A stretch of 64,000 nt of DNA from Streptomyces sp. NBC_00193 (GCF_026342735.1 NZ_JAPEMM010000001.1:4898001-4962000), one strand, 5' to 3'. Positions 36,576 through 45,062 are shown, numbered from the stretch's first letter. Translations and numbers: made by a program. The notes: generated by a model from the letters alone, not told the origin.

Positions 36576-37007
36576 ATGTCCGCGTCGCAGTCCGCCGCCC
36601 GCCGTACCGTGCTCAAGGGCGCGGCCGCGCTCGCCGGGGCCGTGGGCGCCGGAGCGGCGCTCACGGCCTGCTCCACCGAGAGCAACAGCGGCAACGGCGG
36701 CCCCGCGGTGCCCGCCGAGCCCGTGGAGCTGGGCGCGGCGGCCGAGGTCCCGGTGGGGGGCGCGAAGCTGTACCGGGAGAAGAAGCTGATCGTCAGCTGC
36801 CAGGAGGCCGGACAGTACAAGGCCTTCAGCGCCCAGTGCACCCACGCCGGCTGCGTCCTGGACAAGATCGTCAAGGGCGAGGGGAACTGCCCCTGCCACG
36901 GCAGCCGCTTCGACGTGACCACGGGCAAGGTCCTGCAGGGCCCGGCGACCGACCCGCTGCCGGAGGTCCCGGTCAGGGCCGAGGGCGGCAAGCTCATCGC
37001 GGGCTGA
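36576..37007 (+). CDS. Tat-exported Rieske [2Fe-2S] lipoprotein
   Basis: A 143-residue protein. SAARRTVLKGAAALAGAVGA is a twin-arginine signal (Arg9-Arg10), followed by lipobox LTAC with Cys32, so a folded Fe-S protein is exported and lipidated. The Rieske cluster motifs are CTHAGC (88-93) and CPCHG (105-109), each supplying one Cys and one His. Unlike cytochrome bc1 Rieske subunits it has no membrane helix bundle and is not next to qcr genes. It is probably an extracellular electron carrier; the partner is unknown. GGAGAACCGC precedes the ATG. Confidence 0.93.
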   Translation: MSASQSAARRTVLKGAAALAGAVGAGAALTACSTESNSGNGGPAVPAEPVELGAAAEVPVGGAKLYREKKLIVSCQEAGQYKAFSAQCTHAGCVLDKIVKGEGNCPCHGSRFDVTTGKVLQGPATDPLPEVPVRAEGGKLIAG

Positions 37008-37020
37008 CCGGCGACCGGGG

Positions 37021-38019
37021 TCACTCCCAGTCCCACCCGATCCCCAGGATCCCGCGCCGCACCCCCTGCTCCACCAGGTGCACGGCCCGGTGCGGGCCGC
37101 TCGGGTTCAGGTCCGCGAGCCGCCCGCGCGGCGCGTCCGGCCCACTGCGCGTGAAGCGGCGGCAGCGCACCGGCAGCGCCGCCTCGTCGAAGCGGACCTG
37201 CAGCACGTACTGCCCGCCCGTATAGCTGAAGCCGCGCACGTACTCGGCGCTGCGGCCTGCGGTGCCGTCCTCGAAGCCGTAGCCGAAGACGTAGGTGTCC
37301 CCGGCGCGCAGCCGGGCGTCGAAGAGCAGCTCGGCGACGACCAGCTCCGCTTCGGGGTGGCGGCGGATCCGCCCGGTCCGGCAGTTCTCGACGGCCCGCA
37401 CCCGGATCCGCTCCGGGTCGCAGCCCGGGTCGCCCTGGTGCACCGCTACGTACCGGTCGACCCCGTCCCGGTGGGCCCGTACGACGTGCTGCGATTCGCG
37501 GCCGAGCAGCTCCCCGGCGGGCCCGATCCGCACCCGCTCGTGATGCCCGACGGTGTGCAGGCCGCCGTCGGCGGGCAGCTCCATGCCGGCGAGCAGCGCC
37601 TCCACGGCCGCGCCCGCGCTGAACAGCGCCCGGTACGAGCGCGCGGGCGGCCGGGCCGTCCCGGGGGCGGCGGGATCCGGCGCGGCCAGCAGCCGCAGCA
37701 GGGCGCCCTCGGGCAGTTCCAGGATCTGCTCCAGGGCCCGTACGGCCTTCAGGGACTCGGGGCGGCCCGGCCGCCGGGCACCCTGCTGCCAGTAACTGAG
37801 GCTGGTCACCCCGAGCTTGATGCCGCGGGCGGCGAGCCGGTGCTGCACCCGGTGCAGGGGCAGGCCGCGGGCGGCGAGCGCGGCGCGGAGCGCGAGGTGG
37901 AAGGGGCCCGCGCGCAGCAGGTGCGGCAGGTCCCGGGCGCCGTCGGCGCGGGCGCTGTCCGAGGGGGTGCCGTCCGCAGGGGCGCTGTCCGAGAAGGTGC
38001 CGTTCGCGCTCGACCGCAT
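37021..38019 (-). CDS. XRE-family regulator with large C-terminal domain
   Basis: 332 residues. Residues about 33-90 contain an HTH (HLALRAALAARGLPLHRVQHRLAARGIKLGVTSLSYWQQGARRPGRPESLKAVRALEQIL). A 190-residue domain of unknown fold follows (SQHVVRAHRDGVDRYVAVHQ, AELVVAELLFDARLRAGDTYVFGYGFEDG, GQYVLQVRFDEAALPVRCRRF). The N-terminal 30 residues contain tandem DS/DG repeats. AGGAGGAACCGCC sets the start. Its upstream region holds a GTGAACGTTCAC palindrome and two CGTTCAC direct repeats shared with the divergent protease gene, its likely target. Confidence 0.82.
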   Translation of the reverse strand: MRSSANGTFSDSAPADGTPSDSARADGARDLPHLLRAGPFHLALRAALAARGLPLHRVQHRLAARGIKLGVTSLSYWQQGARRPGRPESLKAVRALEQILELPEGALLRLLAAPDPAAPGTARPPARSYRALFSAGAAVEALLAGMELPADGGLHTVGHHERVRIGPAGELLGRESQHVVRAHRDGVDRYVAVHQGDPGCDPERIRVRAVENCRTGRIRRHPEAELVVAELLFDARLRAGDTYVFGYGFEDGTAGRSAEYVRGFSYTGGQYVLQVRFDEAALPVRCRRFTRSGPDAPRGRLADLNPSGPHRAVHLVEQGVRRGILGIGWDWE

Positions 38020-38032
38020 GGCGGTTCCTCCT

Positions 38033-38044
38033 GTGAACGTTCAC
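38033..38044. promoter_or_regulatory. Palindromic site GTGAACGTTCAC upstream of the XRE gene
   Basis: A perfect 12-bp palindrome lies 14 bp upstream of the XRE start codon, next to its ribosome site. The half-site CGTTCAC recurs at 38115 and 38135. It is a good candidate autoregulatory operator. Confidence 0.6.
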
Positions 38045-38114
38045 GCGACGGGGTGCGGGCGGTCCGGCGGGTGACGCCCGTGGTCCCGGTGGGTCCAGGT
38101 GGGGTGACGGCGGA

Positions 38115-38143
38115 CGTTCACACTCTGGCCCCACCGTTCACAC
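38115..38143. promoter_or_regulatory. Two direct CGTTCACAC repeats upstream of the protease gene
   Basis: CGTTCACAC begins at 38115 and again at 38135, 20 bp apart (two helical turns), ahead of the protease promoter candidate. They share the half-site of the palindrome at 38033-38044. Confidence 0.55.
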
Positions 38144-38170
38144 CGCGATGTCACGCCGTATTGAAGCGTG

Positions 38171-38200
38171 TTGACCTGTTCCCGACAACACCCCGATGCT
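38171..38200 (+). promoter_or_regulatory. Candidate promoter of the papain-like protease gene
   Basis: TTGACC at 38171-38176 and GATGCT at 38195-38200 are 18 bp apart, giving a leader of about 50 nt before the ATG at 38259. The -35 is a good match and the -10 a weak one. Confidence 0.4.
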
Positions 38201-38258
38201 CCTCCACAGCGTCCGGACGCGCTCCTCCACCCCCACTCCCCACCTCGGGAGGAACGCG

Positions 38259-38903
38259 ATGCGCCACAGAAACCGGCGGCTCACCCTCGCCGCCTTCGTC
38301 ACCGCCCTGCTCCTCACCCTGCCGACCGCTGCCGCCACCGCCGCCGATGCCGCCGCCGGTACGGGCACCACGACCGCCGCCTCCGTCTCCGCTGCCGCCG
38401 CACCCGCCGAGAGCTCGGCCCTGGCGTCCAAGCGGCTGAACATCACGATGCAGGCCCAGCAGAAGACCAACTGGTGCTGGGCCGCCGCGGGCAACACCAT
38501 CGCCACCTGGTTCGGCCGCAGCTACAGCCAGAACCAGTTCTGCAACGCGGCCTTCAACCGCCAGCAGGGCTACGACTGCCCCAACAACCAGGCCAACCTG
38601 GCCAACGTCCAGACCGCCCTGCGCTGGGCCGGCATCAACTCCGGCTCCTACGTGAACGGCTGGCTCCAGTACTCCACCGTCCAGACCGAGATCAACGCCA
38701 ACCGCCCGATCGAGACCCGCATCCAGTGGTCCAACGGCGGTGGCCACATGCACGTGATCTACGGCTACGACACCGCGAACAGCTGGGTGTACTGGGGAGA
38801 CCCGTGGCCCTCCAGCGACCGCTACAACTGGGCCTCCCACGCCTGGTACGTGGACAACAGCACCTTCTCCTGGACCCACTCGCTCTACCGGATCGGGGCG
38901 TGA
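38259..38903 (+). CDS. Secreted papain-like cysteine protease
   Basis: 214 residues with a Sec signal peptide (MRHRNRRLTLAAFVTALLLT, cleavage near ATAADA) and a short Ala/Thr pro-region. The mature enzyme begins with LNITMQAQQKTNWCWAAAGNTIATWFG, in which Gln and the NWCWAA cysteine are the catalytic pair of AvrRpt2/C70-like papain-fold proteases. GGGHMHVIYGYD supplies the His, and YWGDPWP supplies the third polar residue. Two further cysteines (FCNAAF, YDCPNN) could form a disulfide. It follows GGGAGGAACGCG. Only 4 bp separate it from the membrane-anchored partner gene, so the pair is co-transcribed. Confidence 0.88.
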   Translation: MRHRNRRLTLAAFVTALLLTLPTAAATAADAAAGTGTTTAASVSAAAAPAESSALASKRLNITMQAQQKTNWCWAAAGNTIATWFGRSYSQNQFCNAAFNRQQGYDCPNNQANLANVQTALRWAGINSGSYVNGWLQYSTVQTEINANRPIETRIQWSNGGGHMHVIYGYDTANSWVYWGDPWPSSDRYNWASHAWYVDNSTFSWTHSLYRIGA

Positions 38904-38907
38904 CCCC

Positions 38908-39753
38908 ATGGCTCACCGCCTCATGAACGGCCGCCTCATGAACGGCCCTCTCGCCGCCGCGGCCGTCGCCGCGACCGCCGTACTGGCCCTGGCCCCCACC
39001 CAGGCGTCCGCGGCGCCCGTTCCGCAGCCCCAGGCCGCCACCGCCGAGAACCTGGCCGCCGCAGGGCGGACGGCGGCGGCCCCCGACACCCTCGCCACCC
39101 TGTCCCGCTTCTTCGCCCGCGAGGGCAAGGTCTCGCTCGCCGCCGCGCAGCCCCGCATCGAGGGCGAGACGGTTCCCGTGCACTACCTCTCGCCGGAGTT
39201 CGTCGCGGGGAAGGCGGGCGCCGGCGTGGCCCGGCTGGAGTTCCTCGCCAGCAAGGCCGTCTCCTCGGACGGCCAGCAGGCCGCCCTGTGGACCGCGCAG
39301 ACCGCGGCGGGCTGGCAGGTGGTGAACATCGCCACCGGCGACGACGAGTTCCGCTACGCACAGCTCGGCGCGGCGAAACTCCCCGGCGGGACCGTGTTCC
39401 GCGAACCGCAGATCGACGCCTGGTACGTGGCCGGCGGCGACCGGGTGCTGCCCCTGGACGAGGACGCGGCGACGGCCGTGGGCGCACAGGGCACGAGCCT
39501 GGCCGCCTACCGGGCGCGGGTCGTGAAGGCCTACGGGGACAAGCTGCCGGGATCCGCCTACGGCAAGTCCGGCAAGGCCGGAGGCTTCGCCCCCACGGAA
39601 GCCACGGCCGAGGAAGCCTCCGTCTCCGCAGCCCGGCCCGGGTCCGCTCCCGCCGGATTCCCGATGACCGCCGGAGCCGTGGCTCTGGCGCTGGGCGCGG
39701 CCGGCGCGGTGGCCGCCCGGCGCGTCCGGCGGCAGCGGGTGGTGCGGGCGTAG
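38908..39753 (+). CDS. Membrane-anchored extracellular protein paired with the protease
   Basis: 281 residues of no recognised family. An N-terminal signal peptide (to about residue 36, ASAAP) leads to a mixed alpha/beta domain (LSRFFAREGKVSLAAAQPRI, EGETVPVHYLSPEFVAGK, AALWTAQTAAGWQVVNIATGDDEFRYAQ, AWYVAGGD). A disordered Ala/Ser/Glu stretch and one C-terminal helix with basic tail (ALGAAGAVAARRVRRQRVVRA) follow. The C-terminus would stay cytoplasmic and the domain outside. Its start lies 4 bp after the protease stop and lacks its own strong ribosome site, so it depends on the upstream gene. The first codons contain a 15-bp tandem duplication giving MNGRLMNGPL. It could be inhibitor, receptor or substrate of the protease. 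Confidence 0.75.
   Translation: MAHRLMNGRLMNGPLAAAAVAATAVLALAPTQASAAPVPQPQAATAENLAAAGRTAAAPDTLATLSRFFAREGKVSLAAAQPRIEGETVPVHYLSPEFVAGKAGAGVARLEFLASKAVSSDGQQAALWTAQTAAGWQVVNIATGDDEFRYAQLGAAKLPGGTVFREPQIDAWYVAGGDRVLPLDEDAATAVGAQGTSLAAYRARVVKAYGDKLPGSAYGKSGKAGGFAPTEATAEEASVSAARPGSAPAGFPMTAGAVALALGAAGAVAARRVRRQRVVRA
38917..38946. repeat. In-frame 15-bp tandem duplication
   Basis: CGCCTCATGAACGGC occurs twice back to back (38917-38931, 38932-38946), duplicating five codons in the signal peptide and creating alternative ATG codons. Confidence 0.85.
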
Positions 39754-39844
39754 CCACCCGAGGGGTCCGGCCGCCCGGTCGCCTGCCGGGCGGCCGGGCG
39801 TCCGGACCCTGCGGGGCTGAGGCCCGCTTGTCGGCGGGCGACAG

Positions 39845-39850
39845 TAGGGT
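39845..39850 (+). promoter_or_regulatory. Candidate -10 box for a leaderless uvrC mRNA
   Basis: TAGGGT ends 7 nt before the uvrC ATG with no Shine-Dalgarno. No good -35 is present at standard spacing. Confidence 0.4.
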
Positions 39851-39857
39851 GGCTGGC

Positions 39858-41909
39858 ATGGCCGACCCTTCCAGTTACCGCCCCGAGCCGGGACAGATCC
39901 CCGACTCCCCGGGGGTCTACAAGTTCCGCGACGAGCACCGCCGGGTGATCTACGTCGGGAAGGCCAAGAGCCTGCGCCAACGGCTGGCCAACTACTTCCA
40001 GGACCTCGCCGGGCTGCACCCCCGTACCGCCACCATGGTCACCACGGCCGCCTCCGTCGAGTGGACCGTGGTCTCCACCGAGGTCGAGGCGCTCCAGCTC
40101 GAATACTCCTGGATCAAGGAGTTCGACCCCCGGTTCAACGTCAAGTACCGGGACGACAAGAGCTACCCCTCCCTCGCCGTCACCATGAACGAGGACTACC
40201 CGCGGGTCCAGGTCATGCGCGGACCCAAGAAGAAGGGCGTCCGCTACTTCGGCCCGTACGGGCACGCCTGGGCCATCCGCGAGACCGTCGACCTGATGCT
40301 CCGGGTCTTCCCCGTCCGCACCTGCTCCGCGGGGGTGTTCAAGCGGTCCGCCCAGATCGGCCGCCCCTGTCTGCTCGGTTACATCGGCAAGTGCTCCGCG
40401 CCCTGCGTCGGCCGGGTCACCCCGGAGGAGCACCGCGAACTCGCCGAGGACTTCTGCGACTTCATGGCCGGCCGCACCGGCACCTACCTCACCCGCCTCG
40501 AACAGCAGATGCACGAGGCCGCGGAGGAGATGGAGTACGAGAAGGCGGCCAGGCTGCGCGACGACATAGGGGCCCTGCGCCGGGCGATGGAGAAGAACGC
40601 GGTCGTGCTCGCCGACGCCACCGACGCCGACCTGTTCGCGGTCGCCGAGGACGAGCTCGAAGCGGCCGTGCAGATCTTCCACGTCCGCGGCGGCCGGGTC
40701 AGGGGCCAGCGCGGCTGGGTCACCGACAAGGTGGAGGCCGTCGACACCGCCGGGCTCGTCGAGCACGCCCTCCAGCAGCTGTACGGGGAGGAGAAGGGCG
40801 AGTCCGTCCCCAAGGAGGTGCTGGTCCCGGCGCTCCCCGAGGACACCCCGGCCCTGAGCCAGTGGCTCGCCGAGCGGCGCGGTTCGCAGGTGAGCCTGCG
40901 CATCCCGCAGCGCGGGGACAAGAAGGCGCTGATGGAGACCGTCCACCGCAACGCGCAGCAGTCCCTCGCCCTGCACAAGACCAAGCGCGCCGCCGACCTC
41001 ACCACCCGCTCGCGGGCCCTGGAGGAGATCGCCGAGGCGCTGGACCTGGACGGCGCGCCGCTGCGCATCGAGTGCTTCGACATCTCCCACCTCCAGGGCG
41101 ACGACGTCGTGGCCTCGATGGTCGTCTTCGAGGACGGGCTGGCCCGCAAGGGCGAGTACCGGCGCTTCCAGATCAAGTCCTTCGAGGGGCAGGACGACGT
41201 CCGCTCCATGCACGAGGTGGTCTCCCGGCGCTTCCGCCGCTACCTCCAGGAGAAGCTGAAGACGGGGGAGTGGTCACCCGACGACAGCGCGGACGCCGCC
41301 CACGTCCCGGGCGACGTGGGCGGCGAAGTCGACCGGGACGCGCCCGAGGACGACGGGCGCCCCAAGCGCTTCGCCTACCCGCCGCAGCTCGTCGTGGTCG
41401 ACGGCGGGCAGCCCCAGGTGGCCGCCGCCAAGCGGGCCCTGGAAGAGCTGGGCATCGACGACGTCGCCGTCTGCGGCCTCGCCAAGCGCCTGGAAGAGGT
41501 CTGGCTGCCCGGGGAGGACGACCCGGTGGTGCTGCCCCGCAGCAGCGAGGGCCTGTACCTGCTCCAGCGGGTCCGTGACGAAGCCCACCGGTTCGCCATC
41601 CAGTACCAGCGCAACAAGCGGGGCAAGCGCCTGAAGGCAGGGCCCCTCGACGAGGTCCCCGGCCTCGGCGAGAGCCGCAGGCTGGCCTTGATCAAACACT
41701 TCGGTTCGGTGAAAAAGCTGAGACAGGCGACAATCGATCAGATCTGCGAGGTCCCGGGCATAGGCCGCAAGACGGCCGAGACCGTGGTCGTGGCCCTCGC
41801 CCAGGCGGTTCCCGCCGGTCCCGCCGTCAATACGGCGACCGGGGAGATCATTGAGGATGAGACCCCCGCGTCCGCGGGAGCAGCATCCGATCGGGGGACC
41901 GAGCAATGA
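39858..41909 (+). CDS. uvrC: Excinuclease ABC subunit C
   Basis: UvrC makes both incisions around UvrB-bound damage. The 683 residues are in family order: an N-terminal GIY-YIG nuclease (PDSPGVYKFRDEHRRVIYVGKAKSLRQRL), a Cys-rich patch (CLLGYIGKCSAPCVG), the UvrB-binding UVR motif (MEYEKAARLRDDIGALRRAM), an RNase H-like nuclease (RIECFDISHLQGDDVVASMV, QLVVVDGGQPQV), and tandem helix-hairpin-helix motifs (LDEVPGLGESRRLALIKHFGS, ICEVPGIGRKTAETVV). An acidic insert lies near residues 470-500. The stop overlaps the rapZ ATG by 4 nt, starting the uvrC-rapZ-yvcK-whiA operon. Confidence 0.98.
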   Translation: MADPSSYRPEPGQIPDSPGVYKFRDEHRRVIYVGKAKSLRQRLANYFQDLAGLHPRTATMVTTAASVEWTVVSTEVEALQLEYSWIKEFDPRFNVKYRDDKSYPSLAVTMNEDYPRVQVMRGPKKKGVRYFGPYGHAWAIRETVDLMLRVFPVRTCSAGVFKRSAQIGRPCLLGYIGKCSAPCVGRVTPEEHRELAEDFCDFMAGRTGTYLTRLEQQMHEAAEEMEYEKAARLRDDIGALRRAMEKNAVVLADATDADLFAVAEDELEAAVQIFHVRGGRVRGQRGWVTDKVEAVDTAGLVEHALQQLYGEEKGESVPKEVLVPALPEDTPALSQWLAERRGSQVSLRIPQRGDKKALMETVHRNAQQSLALHKTKRAADLTTRSRALEEIAEALDLDGAPLRIECFDISHLQGDDVVASMVVFEDGLARKGEYRRFQIKSFEGQDDVRSMHEVVSRRFRRYLQEKLKTGEWSPDDSADAAHVPGDVGGEVDRDAPEDDGRPKRFAYPPQLVVVDGGQPQVAAAKRALEELGIDDVAVCGLAKRLEEVWLPGEDDPVVLPRSSEGLYLLQRVRDEAHRFAIQYQRNKRGKRLKAGPLDEVPGLGESRRLALIKHFGSVKKLRQATIDQICEVPGIGRKTAETVVVALAQAVPAGPAVNTATGEIIEDETPASAGAASDRGTEQ

Positions 41910-42901
41910 CCGAGCGCGAAACCCGGCACGACCGAGGATCCGAGCAGGATTCCGGGCACGACATCGCATCCGAGTACGACCGAGACGGAGCACAGGTGAG
42001 TACGGGCACGACAGTGGAGCCCGGAGATACCGCCGAGGCGGCCATCCCCGAGCTGGTGATCATCTCCGGAATGTCCGGGGCCGGCCGCAGTACGGCGGCC
42101 AAGTGCCTGGAGGACCTCGGCTGGTTCGTCGTCGACAACCTCCCGCCCGCGCTGATCACCACCATGGTGGAACTCGGCGCCCGCTCGCAGGGCAACGTGG
42201 CGCGCATCGCCGTCGTCGTCGACGTCAGGGGCCGCCAGTTCTTCGACGCGCTGCGCGAATCCCTCGCCGACCTGGAGACCCGCGGGGTCACCCGGCGGAT
42301 CGTCTTCCTGGAGTCCTCGGACGAGGCCCTCGTCCGCCGCTTCGAAGGGGTCCGCCGCCCCCACCCGCTCCAGGGCGACGGCCGCATCGTCGACGGCATC
42401 GCCGCCGAGCGCGACCTGCTGCGCGAGCTGCGCGGCGACGCCGACCTGGTCATCGACACCTCCAGCCTGAACGTGCACGAGCTGCGCGCCAAGATGGACG
42501 CCCGGTTCGCCGGCGACGAGGAGCCCGAGCTGCGGGCCACCGTCATGTCCTTCGGTTTCAAGTACGGCCTCCCCGTCGACGCCGACCTCGTCGTCGACTG
42601 CCGCTTCATCCCCAACCCGCACTGGGTCCCGGAGCTGCGCCCCTTCACCGGCCTGAACGAGGAGGTGTCGGGCTACGTCTTCAGCCAGCCCGGCGCCAAG
42701 GAGTTCCTGGACCGCTACACGGAGCTGCTCCAGCTGATCGCCACCGGCTACCGCCGCGAGGGCAAGCGGTACGTGACCATCGCGGTCGGCTGCACCGGCG
42801 GCAAGCACCGCAGTGTCGCCATGTCGGAAAAGCTCGCCGCACGCCTCGCCTCCGAAGGGGTCGAGACCGTCGTCGTCCACAGGGACATGGGGCGCGAGTG
42901 A
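41906..42901 (+). CDS. rapZ: RNase adapter/NTPase RapZ
   Basis: 331 residues of the YvcJ/RapZ family, which in E. coli guides RNase E to a glucosamine-synthesis sRNA and in Bacillus has NTPase activity. The P-loop is ELVIISGMSGAGRSTAAKCL, with Arg where Lys is canonical. The second half has SFGFKYGLPVDADLVVDCRFIPNPHWVPELRPFTG and IAVGCTGGKHRSVAMSEKLA (the RNA-binding C-terminal domain). The first 45 residues are charged and poorly conserved. A GTG at 41996 after GGAGCACAG is an alternative start giving 301 residues. It is coupled to uvrC (ATGA) and to yvcK (GTGA). Confidence 0.95.
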   Translation: MTERETRHDRGSEQDSGHDIASEYDRDGAQVSTGTTVEPGDTAEAAIPELVIISGMSGAGRSTAAKCLEDLGWFVVDNLPPALITTMVELGARSQGNVARIAVVVDVRGRQFFDALRESLADLETRGVTRRIVFLESSDEALVRRFEGVRRPHPLQGDGRIVDGIAAERDLLRELRGDADLVIDTSSLNVHELRAKMDARFAGDEEPELRATVMSFGFKYGLPVDADLVVDCRFIPNPHWVPELRPFTGLNEEVSGYVFSQPGAKEFLDRYTELLQLIATGYRREGKRYVTIAVGCTGGKHRSVAMSEKLAARLASEGVETVVVHRDMGRE

Positions 42902-43962
42902 CCGGACGTACCATGCGGCTCCGCCGCCTTCGCCGGCTCACCACCGGCAAGGACGAGGGCGGCACGGGCCGTACGGGCCTGCGCCGGGGCGAGGCCCATG
43001 CCGCACCCAAGGTCGTGGCGCTCGGCGGCGGCATGGGCCTCTCGGCCTCGCTGACCGCCCTGCGCCGGATCACGGGCGAGCTGACCGCCGTCGTCACCGT
43101 CGCCGACGACGGCGGCTCCAGCGGCAGGCTGCGCGAGGAGCTCGGCGTCCTGCCGCCCGGGGACCTGCGCAAGGCGCTGGCCGCGCTGTGCGGTGACGAC
43201 GACTGGGGCCAGACCTGGGCGCGGGTCATCCAGCACCGCTTCCAGTCCCAGGGCGACCTGCACGAGCACGCCGTCGGCAATCTGCTGATCGTGGCCCTGT
43301 GGGAACAGCTCGGCGACCCGGTCCAGGCCCTGGACCTCGTCGGCAAGCTGCTCGGCGCCCAGGGCCGGGTACTGCCGATGTCGGCGGTACCGCTGGAGCT
43401 CCAGGCCCTGGTCAAGGGGCACGATCCGGCCCGCCCCGAGGACGTGGACACCGTACGGGGGCAGGCCACCGTGGCGCTGACCCCCGGCGAGGTGCTCTCC
43501 GTCCAGGTGGTGCCGAGCGACCCGCCGGCGGTGCCGGAAGCGGTCGCTGCGGTCCTCGACGCGGACTGGGTCGTGCTCGGTCCGGGGTCCTGGTTCTCCT
43601 CGGTGATTCCGCACCTGCTGGTGCCCGAACTGCTCGACGCGCTGATCGAGACGAAGGCCCGGAGGGTGCTCTCGCTGAACCTCGCGCCACAACCCGGCGA
43701 AACAGAGGGCTTCTCTCCGCAGCGTCATTTGGAGGTTTTGGCCCGACACGCCCCTAAACTCGCCCTGGACGTGGTGCTGGCCGATCAGGCTGCCGTGCCC
43801 GATCGCGAGTCCCTCGCCGATGCCGCAAAACGGTTCGGCGCCGCGGTCGAGCTGGCGCCGGTTGCCAGGCAGGACGGCTCTCCGAAGCATGATCCGGAGC
43901 TGCTCGCCGCCGCGTACGACCGTATTTTTCGGATGCATGGAAGGATCGGCCCATGGCGATGA
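42898..43962 (+). CDS. yvcK: YvcK/CofD-like gluconeogenesis factor
   Basis: 354 residues. After a basic 36-residue leader comes PKVVALGGGMGLSASLTALRRI, then AVVTVADDGGSSGRLREELGVLPPGDLRKALAAL and QGDLHEHAVGNLLIVAL. These form the UDP-sugar-binding Rossmann-like fold of the CofD/YvcK family. YvcK binds UDP-GlcNAc and supports growth on gluconeogenic carbon and cell-wall homeostasis in Bacillus and mycobacteria (CuvA). The GTG at 42898 overlaps the rapZ TGA; an ATG at 42913 is possible. It overlaps whiA by 10 nt. Confidence 0.95.
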   Translation: MTGRTMRLRRLRRLTTGKDEGGTGRTGLRRGEAHAAPKVVALGGGMGLSASLTALRRITGELTAVVTVADDGGSSGRLREELGVLPPGDLRKALAALCGDDDWGQTWARVIQHRFQSQGDLHEHAVGNLLIVALWEQLGDPVQALDLVGKLLGAQGRVLPMSAVPLELQALVKGHDPARPEDVDTVRGQATVALTPGEVLSVQVVPSDPPAVPEAVAAVLDADWVVLGPGSWFSSVIPHLLVPELLDALIETKARRVLSLNLAPQPGETEGFSPQRHLEVLARHAPKLALDVVLADQAAVPDRESLADAAKRFGAAVELAPVARQDGSPKHDPELLAAAYDRIFRMHGRIGPWR

Positions 43963-44954
43963 CGCCCGCGGTGAAGGATGAGATCGCCCGCCTGCCTGTC
44001 ACCCGCACCTGCTGCAGGAAGGCGGAGGTCTCGGCGATCCTTCGGTTCGCGGGCGGGTTGCACCTGGTGAGCGGCCGGATCGTCATCGAGGCGGAACTGG
44101 ACGCGGGGATCGCGGCCCGCCGCCTGCGCAAGGACATTCTGGAGATCTTCGGGCACTCCTCGGATCTGGTGATCATGGCTCCGGGCGGTCTGCGCCGGGG
44201 CAACCGGTACGTGGTCCGCGTGGTCGCCGGCGGAGACCAGCTCGCCCGCCAGACCGGCCTCGTGGACGGCCGCGGCCGTCCGATCCGGGGTCTCCCCCCG
44301 CAGGTGGTCTCCGGGGCCACCTGCGACGCCGAGGCGGCCTGGCGCGGGGCCTTCCTGGCCCACGGCTCCCTGACCGAGCCGGGGCGCTCCTCCTCCCTGG
44401 AGGTCACCTGCCCCGGTCCGGAGGCCGCCCTGGCCCTGGTCGGCGCCGCCCGCCGGCTCTCCATCGCCGCGAAGGCCCGCGAGGTCCGCGGAGTGGACCG
44501 GGTCGTCGTACGGGACGGGGACGCCATCGGCGCCCTGCTGACCCGGCTCGGAGCCCACGACTCGGTGCTGGCCTGGGAGGAGCGGCGGATGCGGCGCGAG
44601 GTGCGCGCCACCGCCAACCGCCTGGCCAACTTCGACGACGCCAACCTGCGCCGCTCGGCGCGGGCCGCGGTGGCGGCCGGAGCGCGGGTCCAGCGCGCCC
44701 TGGAGATCCTCGCCGAGGAGGTCCCCGAGCACCTCGCCGCCGCCGGCCGGCTGCGCATGGAGCACAAGCAGGCCTCCCTGGAGGAGCTGGGCGCGCTCGC
44801 CGACCCGCCGCTGACCAAGGACGCGGTCGCGGGCCGGATCCGCCGCCTGCTGGCGATGGCCGACAAGCGGGCCCAGGACCTCGGGATCCCGGGCACCGAG
44901 TCGAACCTCGACCTCAGCGACAGCGAGGAGCTGGCCGACAACATGGCCGGCTGA
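43953..44954 (+). CDS. whiA: Sporulation regulator WhiA
   Basis: 333 residues. The N-terminal half is a degenerate LAGLIDADG homing-endonuclease-like domain (VTRTCCRKAEVSAILRFAGGLHLVSGRIVIEAELD, AAWRGAFLAHGSLTEPGRS). The C-terminal half is an HTH (RLRMEHKQASLEELGALADP and KDAVAGRIRRLLAMADKRA). In Streptomyces WhiA acts with WhiB to stop aerial growth and start sporulation septation. The ATG at 43953 follows GGAAGGATCGGCCC; a second ATG two codons in (43959) is equally compatible. It is the last gene of the uvrC-rapZ-yvcK-whiA unit and is followed by a strong terminator. Confidence 0.97.
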   Translation: MAMTPAVKDEIARLPVTRTCCRKAEVSAILRFAGGLHLVSGRIVIEAELDAGIAARRLRKDILEIFGHSSDLVIMAPGGLRRGNRYVVRVVAGGDQLARQTGLVDGRGRPIRGLPPQVVSGATCDAEAAWRGAFLAHGSLTEPGRSSSLEVTCPGPEAALALVGAARRLSIAAKAREVRGVDRVVVRDGDAIGALLTRLGAHDSVLAWEERRMRREVRATANRLANFDDANLRRSARAAVAAGARVQRALEILAEEVPEHLAAAGRLRMEHKQASLEELGALADPPLTKDAVAGRIRRLLAMADKRAQDLGIPGTESNLDLSDSEELADNMAG

Positions 44955-44975
44955 AGTCTGCTGGGACTACGGCAG

Positions 44976-45011
44976 AAGGGGCCCGCACGATCACTCGTGC
45001 GGGCCCCTTTT
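44976..45011 (+). terminator. Rho-independent terminator of the uvrC-rapZ-yvcK-whiA operon
   Basis: A perfect 15-bp stem (AAGGGGCCCGCACGA with its complement), a TCAC loop and a short T-run begin 22 nt after the whiA stop. It is the clearest intrinsic terminator in the window. Confidence 0.93.
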
Positions 45012-45062
45012 CGGTAGGCCCCATTGACATGAGCATGGGCTGATCGTGAGCCTGTCGTCCGA

